DNA from: Ruminococcus sp.
Lineage (GTDB): Bacteria > Bacillota > Clostridia > Oscillospirales > Ruminococcaceae
DNA: 55,765 nt
Direction of reading: 5' to 3'
NCBI RefSeq assembly: GCF_024692365.1
Contig: NZ_JAILMR010000111.1
Location: 1 to 55,765 of the forward strand
Every line of letters starts with the position of its first letter. Position 1 is the first letter of the stretch. The notes under the pieces are model-generated. The model did no database searches. It worked only from the letters and a program-made list of their open reading frames with translations, and was not told where the DNA came from. Of this stretch, positions 17,702-24,016 are shown in pieces. Both the position numbers and the translations under genes were made by a program.

Positions 17702-20038
17702 TTACTGTGAAGCTACCTCCATAGTAGCGAATGTTACCGTTACAGCTGTACCAAGCGGTACGCTCGTACCGGGCTCGTAAGTCTGGTCACCCAGCGCATA
17801 GCTTACTTCTTCCGCAGCCGCAGAACCTTCCGCTATGAGGTTCAGACCGTACATTTCCAGAGTTTCCTTTGCCTGACTTCTTGTAAGACCCTGGATATTT
17901 GGCACAGTGACCTTTTCGATCTCCGTTCTCTGATCGGTATACAGCACAACAGAACCGCCGTGCTCTATCTTTACGCTTGCGGGCATCTGTCTGAGGACTG
18001 TATCTCCCTCGCCCTTTATCTTAACAACAAATCCGAGTTCTTCAAGTGTCTTTGTAGCCTCTTCAACAGTGTAGTACTGAACGTTCGGCACGTTTATTGA
18101 TACACTTTCCAGTTCCTCTTCTGTGTAGTTCGGGAACATACCCATATAGGGCAGTACCTCGCTGAGTACTTCCTGACAAATAGGCGCAGCCACCATACTT
18201 CCGTAGAACTGCTCGCCAGTAGGGTGGTCAACCAGTACCAGCATGATTATCTCTGGATCCTCAGCAGGAGCGAATGCGCAGTAGGAACCAACATAGGTAT
18301 CACCCTTTGCGTTTTCGTCCAGCTTCTGTGAAGTACCCGACTTTCCGCCTATGCTGTAACCTGGTATGTAACAGTTCGAGCTCTTGTTTGTTTCAACAAC
18401 GCCTTTGAGGATCTCTCTCATGGCAGCAGAAGTTTCTTCCGAGATTATCTGTCTCTTGACTTCCTTATCGTTTCTCTTTACAACGTTTCCGTTCTGGTCG
18501 GTTATACTGCTGACAACTCTCGGTGTAAGCACATATCCGCCGTTGACTGCCGCAGATACCGCTGTTATCATCTGTATCGGCGTTACCTTATTGGTCTGAC
18601 CGAAAGCAGATGTAGCCAGTTCAACGGGACCCAACCAGTTAAGCTGATGTATATTGTAGGAATTAACTTCGCCAGGCAGATCGATGCCCGTAAGCTCGTT
18701 ATAGCCGAATCCGTCGAAGTATTTTACAAAGTTATCCGCACCCAGTTTCAGACCTATCTGCACGAAAGCAGGGTTACAGGAGTTTGCCATAGCCGCAGCC
18801 AGATTCTGCGAACCGTGATCGCCTGTTGTCCAGCAGGAGATATCTCTGTCCTCTACGGTTATGTGACCGCCGCAGGTGAATGTATCATCCAGTGATATCG
18901 CCTTTTCTTCCAGTGCCGATGCACCTGTGATTATCTTGAATACAGAACCGGGGAAATACAGTTCCGAAACACACTTGTCCTTCCACTGCAAGCTCCATGC
19001 GTCCTGTCTGGCTGTATCGTACTCAGGAGAATCCTTTAATCCGGCAAGCTTTGCAGCCACCTGCTTATCCGATATGTTTGAGGGGTTGTTCGGATCGTAG
19101 CTGTAAGCCGTAGCCTCAGCATAGACCTGACCTGTCTTGGGGTTCATGATTATTCCGCAGACCCTATCCGTCGGAAGATTTTCTTCATAAGCCTTTTGCA
19201 GACCTTTTTCCAGCATATACTGGATATTTATATCGATATTCAGGTTGAGGTCGTTGCCGTTCTGAACATCATAGCTCTGCTTGTAACGATAGGGAATATC
19301 GTTTCCGTCCTTATCCTTTGCGGTGACAACTCTGCCGTCAACACCGTTGAGGTAATCGTCGTAATAAGCTTCCAGACCGTATATACCGTTATCCTCGAAA
19401 TCCGTATAACCCAGTATATGAGCAGCCAGCGATTCCTGCGGATAAACTCGCTTGGTCTGAGGTTCACCTCTTACGCCGTCTATTTTCAGCTCTGTGAGCT
19501 TATCTTCAATCTCGTCGCGAAGAGTTTTCTCTACACCCTCACTCAGTATGATGTACTGGCTTGTGATATCTCCGAGCTTGCTCCTGACATCGCCTGTATC
19601 CATTTTCAGTTTAAGCGCCAGAAATTCAACAAGTTCATCGAATGTCTCGGTGCTTGTCTTTGCGGAATTCAGTTCATCCTTGTATCTGATCACCTTGTCC
19701 GCATTGTCCTCTTTTTCTATCGCCGCTTTCAGTTCCTCGATACGTTTGTCCCTCGCATCGCACTGCTGTTTCAGCATTATGGGGTCAACATATATTCTGT
19801 ATACCGTAGCGCTCTGGGCAAGAACATTGCCCTTAGCATCGTACATGGAACCTCTTGAAGCAGGCACAACCGTGGATTTCAGCTGCTGAGAATTAGCAAG
19901 CTCCTTCCACTTTGCGCCTTCTTTTATGGAGACCTTCCATATGCCCCATATCATGTATATCAGCAATAGCAGCACGGGCAGGCACAGCCAGATGGTCAGC
20001 CTCGTTTTCATTTGTAGACTTGGTTTATCGGTCATCAC
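17702..20038 (-). CDS. Class B PBP with PASTA domains (SpoVD/FtsI type)
   Basis: Membrane-anchored D,D-transpeptidase that cross-links septal or spore-cortex peptidoglycan, 778 residues. One N-terminal membrane segment (14-35), a dimerisation domain (VVPASRGSMYDAKGNVLA), and a transpeptidase with active-site Ser365 in SVFK, SCN (420-422) and KSGT (566-569). Two PASTA domains close the protein (about 645-708 and 713-773; VPNVQYYTVEEATKTLEELG and VPNIQGLTRSQAKETLEMYG). The layout is that of SpoVD and other clostridial septal PBPs, but vegetative FtsI cannot be told apart without sporulation evidence. The start is GTG 20038 or the next-codon ATG; GGAGG lies 11-14 nt upstream, a long spacing. Confidence 0.94.
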   Translation of the reverse strand: MMTDKPSLQMKTRLTIWLCLPVLLLLIYMIWGIWKVSIKEGAKWKELANSQQLKSTVVPASRGSMYDAKGNVLAQSATVYRIYVDPIMLKQQCDARDKRIEELKAAIEKEDNADKVIRYKDELNSAKTSTETFDELVEFLALKLKMDTGDVRSKLGDITSQYIILSEGVEKTLRDEIEDKLTELKIDGVRGEPQTKRVYPQESLAAHILGYTDFEDNGIYGLEAYYDDYLNGVDGRVVTAKDKDGNDIPYRYKQSYDVQNGNDLNLNIDINIQYMLEKGLQKAYEENLPTDRVCGIIMNPKTGQVYAEATAYSYDPNNPSNISDKQVAAKLAGLKDSPEYDTARQDAWSLQWKDKCVSELYFPGSVFKIITGASALEEKAISLDDTFTCGGHITVEDRDISCWTTGDHGSQNLAAAMANSCNPAFVQIGLKLGADNFVKYFDGFGYNELTGIDLPGEVNSYNIHQLNWLGPVELATSAFGQTNKVTPIQMITAVSAAVNGGYVLTPRVVSSITDQNGNVVKRNDKEVKRQIISEETSAAMREILKGVVETNKSSNCYIPGYSIGGKSGTSQKLDENAKGDTYVGSYCAFAPAEDPEIIMLVLVDHPTGEQFYGSMVAAPICQEVLSEVLPYMGMFPNYTEEELESVSINVPNVQYYTVEEATKTLEELGFVVKIKGEGDTVLRQMPASVKIEHGGSVVLYTDQRTEIEKVTVPNIQGLTRSQAKETLEMYGLNLIAEGSAAAEEVSYALGDQTYEPGTSVPLGTAVTVTFATMEVASQ

Positions 20039-20117
20039 TTATCACTTAACCTCCGTCCCGATAAATGCGTTCTATGCTCCCAAAAAAAGAGCGATAAAAC
20101 CTTTTTGAAAATAGAAC

Positions 20118-20155
20118 AAGAAAGCTAAGTACAATTATCTGTGCTTAACTTTCTT
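20118..20155 (-). repeat. Long hairpin between ftsL-like and PBP genes
   Basis: AAGAAAGCTAAGTACA (20118-20133) pairs with TGTGCTTAACTTTCTT (20140-20155) over 16 positions with one mismatch and one wobble. It lies 14 nt below the ftsL-like stop. There is no good T-run on the minus strand, so it may be an mRNA processing or attenuation element rather than a full terminator. Confidence 0.6.
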
Positions 20156-20169
20156 ATATAATATATGAT

Positions 20170-20673
20170 TTAGTGCCCCAGATATTCCGAAGCGTGATCG
20201 ATCCAGCGCTTGAAGCGCGAAAGAACGTCTTCCTTTTCGCCGCCCTTAACTTCAGCCACTGAAGGTGTTTCGATCTCTATATACTCTATCTGAGATTTAT
20301 CAAGCTTTTGCAGACCCAGCTCGTTTCTTGCATATTCCTCGACCTTGGTCATGTTCATTCTCTCAGCTATCTCAGACTGCATACTTACATTCTCATTCTG
20401 CAGCTGATCAAGCTGCTTTTCCAGACCTGCCCTTTCGCTGTAAAGTCTGGATATCTCCACCTTACCATAAATAAGGCTTCCCATCAGTGAAACAGCTATA
20501 ATAAGCAGTATAGCCCACGCTACCTTTGCGCCGATGCTCATTGCAGGAGCAGCAGGAATAGCCTTGGGTCTCTTCTTTTCTTCGTGTACAGCCGTTCTGC
20601 CGTGTTCGGGATTATCCTCGTAAGGCAGTTCGAGTTCATGAGCCAGGTTGCCGTGATCGTTATATTTTGTCAT
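20170..20673 (-). CDS. ftsL: FtsL-like septum protein
   Basis: Small bitopic division protein, 167 residues. A polar N-terminus of about 47 residues leads to one membrane segment (AKVAWAILLIIAVSLMGSLI, 49-68), then a leucine-zipper-like coiled coil (SRLYSERAGLEKQLDQLQNE) and YARNELGLQKLDKSQIEYIE, a pattern shared by FtsL and DivIC/FtsB. The place between rsmH and the PBP gene is the classical ftsL position, which decides the call. It would bridge FtsQ and the FtsW/PBP synthase. The C-terminal basic-acidic tail (about 35 residues) is somewhat longer than usual. Confidence 0.85.
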   Translation of the reverse strand: MTKYNDHGNLAHELELPYEDNPEHGRTAVHEEKKRPKAIPAAPAMSIGAKVAWAILLIIAVSLMGSLIYGKVEISRLYSERAGLEKQLDQLQNENVSMQSEIAERMNMTKVEEYARNELGLQKLDKSQIEYIEIETPSVAEVKGGEKEDVLSRFKRWIDHASEYLGH

Positions 20674-20760
20674 TTATGATACACCTCTATACGCGCCCCA
20701 AAAGCGCACAGAAAATTTTACACAAGCTTCTTTTTTTGTCTGTCTATCTATCTTTTCCCG

Positions 20761-21696
20761 TCACTGCGGGTCGTTCTTTATTTTCTCTATTATTCTGAGT
20801 TTCGCGCTGTGTGCGCGTTTGTTTTCTTCGTTCTCTATTTCTGTAGGCTCAATGGGCTTCTTTGTTATGAGTTTGCCCCTCGGAGTTCTCCCGCAAACGC
20901 ACACGGGAAAATCAGGCGGACAAATACAGCCTTGACAAAAGCTCTTGAATCTTTGTTTAACGAGCCTGTCTTCCAGCGAATGGAAAGTGATTATGCAAAG
21001 TCTTCCGCCCACATTCAGCAGATCGAAAGCCTTGTCCAGCGCGACACTGAGATGTTCCAGTTCCGCATTGACCTCTATCCTTATCGCCTGAAATGTTTTC
21101 TTGCAGGGATTTTTCTCTCTTCTGACCTTCTGCGGTACAGCCGATTTTATGATCTCGGCAAGTTCCAGCGTGGTCTCTATCGGTTTTTCTTCCCTTGCCT
21201 GAACTATCTTCTTTGCGATGTTACGTGAGAATTTCTCTTCACCGTACTCGAATATTATCCTGGCAAGTGTCCGTTCATCGTAACCGTTTACAACATCGCG
21301 TGCCGAAAGTCCTTCACTGCTCATCCTCATGTCAAGGGGAGCATCATTATGATATGAAAAACCTCGTTCCGCATTATCCAGCTGATAGGAAGATACTCCC
21401 AAGTCCATCAGTATGCCATCAGCACCCTCAAGACCAAGTCTTGCGAATATCTCGTCCAATTCGGAATAATTTCCGTGAACGACCGTCGCAGGAAGTCCCG
21501 ACAATCTTTCGGTTGCAACAGCCACAGCTTCAGGGTCTCTGTCAACAGCGATGAGTCTTCCTGTTGTCAGCCTTTTGGCTATCTCACGTGAATGACCCGC
21601 GCCGCCCGCAGTACCGTCACAATAGATACCCTCAGGCTTTATATCAAGTCCCTCGATACACTCATTGAGCAAAACGGAGACGTGCTTGAATTCCAT
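20761..21696 (-). CDS. rsmH: 16S rRNA m4C1402 methyltransferase RsmH
   Basis: SAM-dependent methyltransferase modifying cytidine 1402 of 16S rRNA; 311 residues, standard length. HVSVLLNECIEGLDIKPEGIYCDGTAGGAGHSREI starts the protein, with the SAM-binding DGTAGGAGHS loop, followed by MDLGVSSYQLDNAERGFSYHNDAPLDMRM and the C-terminal CIITFHSLEDRLVKQRF signature, all diagnostic (quoted in parts of the family motif). Its ATG follows the mraZ TAA without any gap (TAAATG), so it is co-translated with mraZ. The mraZ-rsmH pair is the normal head of the dcw operon. Confidence 0.97.
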   Translation of the reverse strand: MEFKHVSVLLNECIEGLDIKPEGIYCDGTAGGAGHSREIAKRLTTGRLIAVDRDPEAVAVATERLSGLPATVVHGNYSELDEIFARLGLEGADGILMDLGVSSYQLDNAERGFSYHNDAPLDMRMSSEGLSARDVVNGYDERTLARIIFEYGEEKFSRNIAKKIVQAREEKPIETTLELAEIIKSAVPQKVRREKNPCKKTFQAIRIEVNAELEHLSVALDKAFDLLNVGGRLCIITFHSLEDRLVKQRFKSFCQGCICPPDFPVCVCGRTPRGKLITKKPIEPTEIENEENKRAHSAKLRIIEKIKNDPQ

Positions 21697-22128
21697 TTAT
21701 ATCCCAACTCCTTCAAGAGCCGTCAGCAGTGCTTCATCATCGAGCTTCGCACTGCGTTCCTCCCATCTGCATTTATCCCAGATCTCACAGCGGTCGGTCA
21801 GTCCCATCACGATAACTTCTTTTTCAAGTCCCGCCCAGTCTCTCAGCGGCTGAGGTACAAGTATCCTGCCTTGCTTGTCCGCCTCGGCTTCAACGGCACT
21901 GCCCGTGAAGAACCTTATGATATCCCGTCCCGATGCCAGCGGCATCTCACGGAACCTTTCATTGAGCCTGTCGAAATCCTCGGGTGAGAAAACCAGCAGA
22001 CAGTGGTCAATACCTCTCGTAACGATGAAGCGCTCGCCGATGATCTCGCGGAACTTCACAGGGAAGCTCATGCGTCCCTTGACGTCCATGCTCTGATTAT
22101 AAGTACCCATCAAGGTCTTTAAAGCCAA
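21697..22128 (-). CDS. mraZ: Transcriptional regulator MraZ
   Basis: AbrB-like DNA-binding protein that heads and regulates the dcw operon; 143 residues with the two tandem MraZ domains (MDVKGRMSFPVKFREII and KQGRILVPQPLRDWAGL, each with the D/KxxGR motif). The proposed start is TTG at 22128, preceded at good spacing by GAGGGGGTGA. The internal ATG six codons later gives the canonical MGTYNQSMDVKGR start but has a poor ribosome site. MraZ rings bind short repeated motifs upstream of their own gene; an inverted repeat lies in the leader here. Transcribed from the promoter at 22208-22236. Confidence 0.95.
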   Translation of the reverse strand: MALKTLMGTYNQSMDVKGRMSFPVKFREIIGERFIVTRGIDHCLLVFSPEDFDRLNERFREMPLASGRDIIRFFTGSAVEAEADKQGRILVPQPLRDWAGLEKEVIVMGLTDRCEIWDKCRWEERSAKLDDEALLTALEGVGI

Positions 22129-22157
22129 GCGCTCACCCCCTCACGGACATATCTGCC

Positions 22158-22188
22158 GCGATTTGGTAAAACTTTGACACCAAATCGC
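22158..22188 (-). promoter_or_regulatory. Perfect inverted repeat in the mraZ leader
   Basis: GCGATTTGGT (22158-22167) and ACCAAATCGC (22179-22188) form a 10-bp dyad with an 11-nt loop, about 13 to 43 nt downstream of the predicted transcription start and 30 nt before mraZ. It could be an operator or an RNA hairpin. It does not match a MraZ box that I can name. Confidence 0.6.
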
Positions 22189-22207
22189 ACTTTTTACCAC
22201 TATGACC

Positions 22208-22236
22208 ATTATACAGCATAATGAAAAAAATTGCAA
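22208..22236 (-). promoter_or_regulatory. Promoter of the dcw operon (mraZ)
   Basis: Minus strand TTGCAA (22236-22231), 17-nt spacer, TATAAT (22213-22208). It is the only good promoter close to mraZ and probably serves the genes down to ftsW or beyond. Confidence 0.7.
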
Positions 22237-22843
22237 TTGGTATTTTTTCCGAATTCTTGGAGAAGCAGGGAATTTTATTGTACTCGGCACAGCATATTTG
22301 TTACCCAATGGCGTAATTTGTAACTTTTAGAGAGCGTATTGTAACATTTCTGTAATTTGTAAATTTTATATTAACAAGAATCAACCACTATATCTGGGTG
22401 TTTGACACAATATATTTTCGGATATTTAGTTAGCAAACCTGCACATAATTACAAAACAATTACACGATCTGCTATTGAAACCACAACAAGTGCTGTTTCT
22501 ATGATCCTATTGTACCACAATAACTGGTACTCGTCAATAAGTTTTCTTAAAAGTTCACACAAAATACAGAACTTATGTCACTTTAGTGATTTAATGCGTA
22601 ATCCAATGTACAGTTAGAACTTACATTTTTTGCCAAAAACTAAAAATCGGTTACAACGCATTTTGTTAACGGAGTTAATTATTACAATTACAGCATTGCA
22701 TAAAATTTTCGTGAAAACCCCCACGATGTATGACGAATCACTCGCAAACAATCTCATATCCCCAATTACCCCCAAGGTTTTCAACACTCTTTTCGTCATT
22801 GTGCACAAAGTCTCAGCTGTAAATATTATACGCAAACGTTTAA
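22237..22843. other. AT-rich non-coding stretch upstream of the dcw promoter
   Basis: About 600 nt without a supportable gene. Short open frames exist on both strands but have no ribosome site and run through structured DNA. GTAATTTGTAA occurs twice in direct orientation (22313-22323 and 22352-22362, 39 bp apart), with further TGTAAC/GTTAC half-motifs nearby. I saw no tRNA, riboswitch or origin signature. Confidence 0.5.
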
Positions 22844-22870
22844 GGCGGTGCCCCCACAGGAAGCACCGCC
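22844..22870 (-). terminator. Hairpin terminator after the DUF4261 gene
   Basis: GGCGGTGC (22844-22851) pairs with GCACCGCC (22863-22870), 11-nt loop, 45 nt below the stop of the DUF4261 gene. The minus-strand tail (TTAAACGTTT) is only moderately T-rich. Confidence 0.65.
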
Positions 22871-22914
22871 CTTGATATACTATATAAGATATTGTTACCG
22901 CACTCAGCACCCCA

Positions 22915-23787
22915 TCATCTTGTGCCGGCGGCGTATTCTCCCGGGGCTATGTCAAGCACTAACCTCGCAGGCTGAATGAGAGAATCCTCAAACTGACAGC
23001 CCCATTCGACCCCGGTACTTATCTCGCCATTCTCGTCAAGACCATCGACCACCTCGCCGATATGCGCCGTTTCGCCCGTTATATAAAAGAAGAACGCCAT
23101 GTTGTAAACATAGTTCACTACATCATCGACCTCCAGCCCGCAGAAATGCACCTGTATATCGGGCAGATCTATCGCATAGTTGCCGAGGGTATCAACTATC
23201 ATATCCCCATCTGTGCCGTCAATGTTGAAGAACCTTGCATTCACACAGTTGCGTATAAACCTGACCTCACGATTACCGCTGTTTTCCATCACCTGTTCAG
23301 GCGTGAGAAGCTTCCCCGCGGTAGGTGTCCAAACAGCTTTGCAATCGGGATAAAGCCCCAGCACACATTCCAGCCAGTCCATCAGAAGTTCGCACCTGTC
23401 CTTGTACTCCATCGCCGAACCCATCATCACGGTGATAAAGCACCTGTACCTGCATCTGTCCAGCAGTTCACTGACATCCTGAATGTCCCACAGCTGATAG
23501 CGTTCAAACTCGCCGATCTCACCGCTGTTAAATCCAAGCCCTTGCCCAAGTACAGCCAAAGGCGGAACATCGCCGTTTTCAAAATGAACAGCATATTTCT
23601 TTACCGCAAATGAAAGCATTTCGCCCGCGGTCGAAACCGCATCTACCTCCCCGAACTTTTCCTCAGCCGCCGCTTTGACCATCTCAGGTTCGAGAAGTGC
23701 CGGCTTATCCTCAAAAAGCAGTTCTATCATGAAAAGATCGGGTGAATCCGCTTCCTGTGAAAGATCTTGTTTCAATACCTCGCTCAT
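22915..23787 (-). CDS. DUF4261-domain protein
   Basis: Cytoplasmic protein of 290 residues with the features of DUF4261: an N-terminal FMIELLFEDKPALLEPEMV, the mid segment PDCKAVWTPTAGKLLTPEQV, and the C-terminal VDTLGNYAIDLPDIQVHF followed by YNMAFFFYITGETAHIGEVV. The family has no established biochemical role that I can cite. The start is the ATG at 23787 (MSEVLKQDL), behind an AAAGGAGAAA; the open frame continues 32 codons upstream, but that part is translated phased-repeat DNA and is rejected. The gene lies below a phased 10-bp repeat array, which makes its expression control the interesting part, and is bounded by hairpins on both sides. Confidence 0.82.
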   Translation of the reverse strand: MSEVLKQDLSQEADSPDLFMIELLFEDKPALLEPEMVKAAAEEKFGEVDAVSTAGEMLSFAVKKYAVHFENGDVPPLAVLGQGLGFNSGEIGEFERYQLWDIQDVSELLDRCRYRCFITVMMGSAMEYKDRCELLMDWLECVLGLYPDCKAVWTPTAGKLLTPEQVMENSGNREVRFIRNCVNARFFNIDGTDGDMIVDTLGNYAIDLPDIQVHFCGLEVDDVVNYVYNMAFFFYITGETAHIGEVVDGLDENGEISTGVEWGCQFEDSLIQPARLVLDIAPGEYAAGTR

Positions 23788-23831
23788 ATCCGTTTCTCCT
23801 TTCAAAACTTTATCACGCCAACTATCGCAGT

Positions 23832-23940
23832 ACGAAAATATACGATCGTATACGTTCGTATATTTTCGTATAGTTTGGTACACTTTGGTATCGCCTCGTA
23901 TATTCCGGTATCAACTTTTTCTGTCTTGTATACGATCATA
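23832..23940. repeat. Phased array of ~10-bp repeats with a 38-bp dyad
   Basis: From about 23841 to 23940 the sequence repeats with an exact 10-bp period, consensus TANNTTCGTA (each unit ending CGTA or GGTA); seven consecutive units fit (23841-23910) and, after one degenerate unit, the register resumes at 23921-23940. The left end is a near-perfect 38-bp palindrome: ACGAAAATATACGA (23832-23845) and TCGTATATTTTCGT (23856-23869) flanking a CGTATACG core. It occupies the promoter region of the DUF4261 gene. A 10-bp period places each copy on the same DNA face, as expected of a cooperative protein-binding array. Confidence 0.85.
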
Positions 23941-23961
23941 CCATATCTCATACCAAAAATC

Positions 23962-24003
23962 AAGCACGTCCGCAAAGGTATACCAACCTGTACGAACGTG
24001 CTT
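23962..24003 (-). terminator. Intrinsic terminator of the sigma-like fusion gene
   Basis: AAGCACGTCCG (23962-23972) pairs with the region up to ACGTGCTT (23996-24003), an 11-bp stem with one wobble; on the minus strand it is followed by GATTTTTGG. It separates the fusion gene from the repeat array. Confidence 0.75.
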
Positions 24004-24016
24004 TCAAAAATATTAT

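Noticed and set aside
22614..22910. 98-codon minus-strand open frame upstream of the dcw region
   Set aside because: No ribosome site, atypical composition, and it runs through the hairpin terminator of the DUF4261 gene; an overlapping plus-strand frame is equally poor.
23788..23883. 32-codon upstream extension of the DUF4261 gene
   Set aside because: It is translated phased-repeat DNA; the ATG at 23787 has a strong AAAGGAG and gives a family-like N-terminus.
23832..23940. CRISPR array
   Set aside because: Units are 10 bp with no separate spacers and no cas genes nearby.
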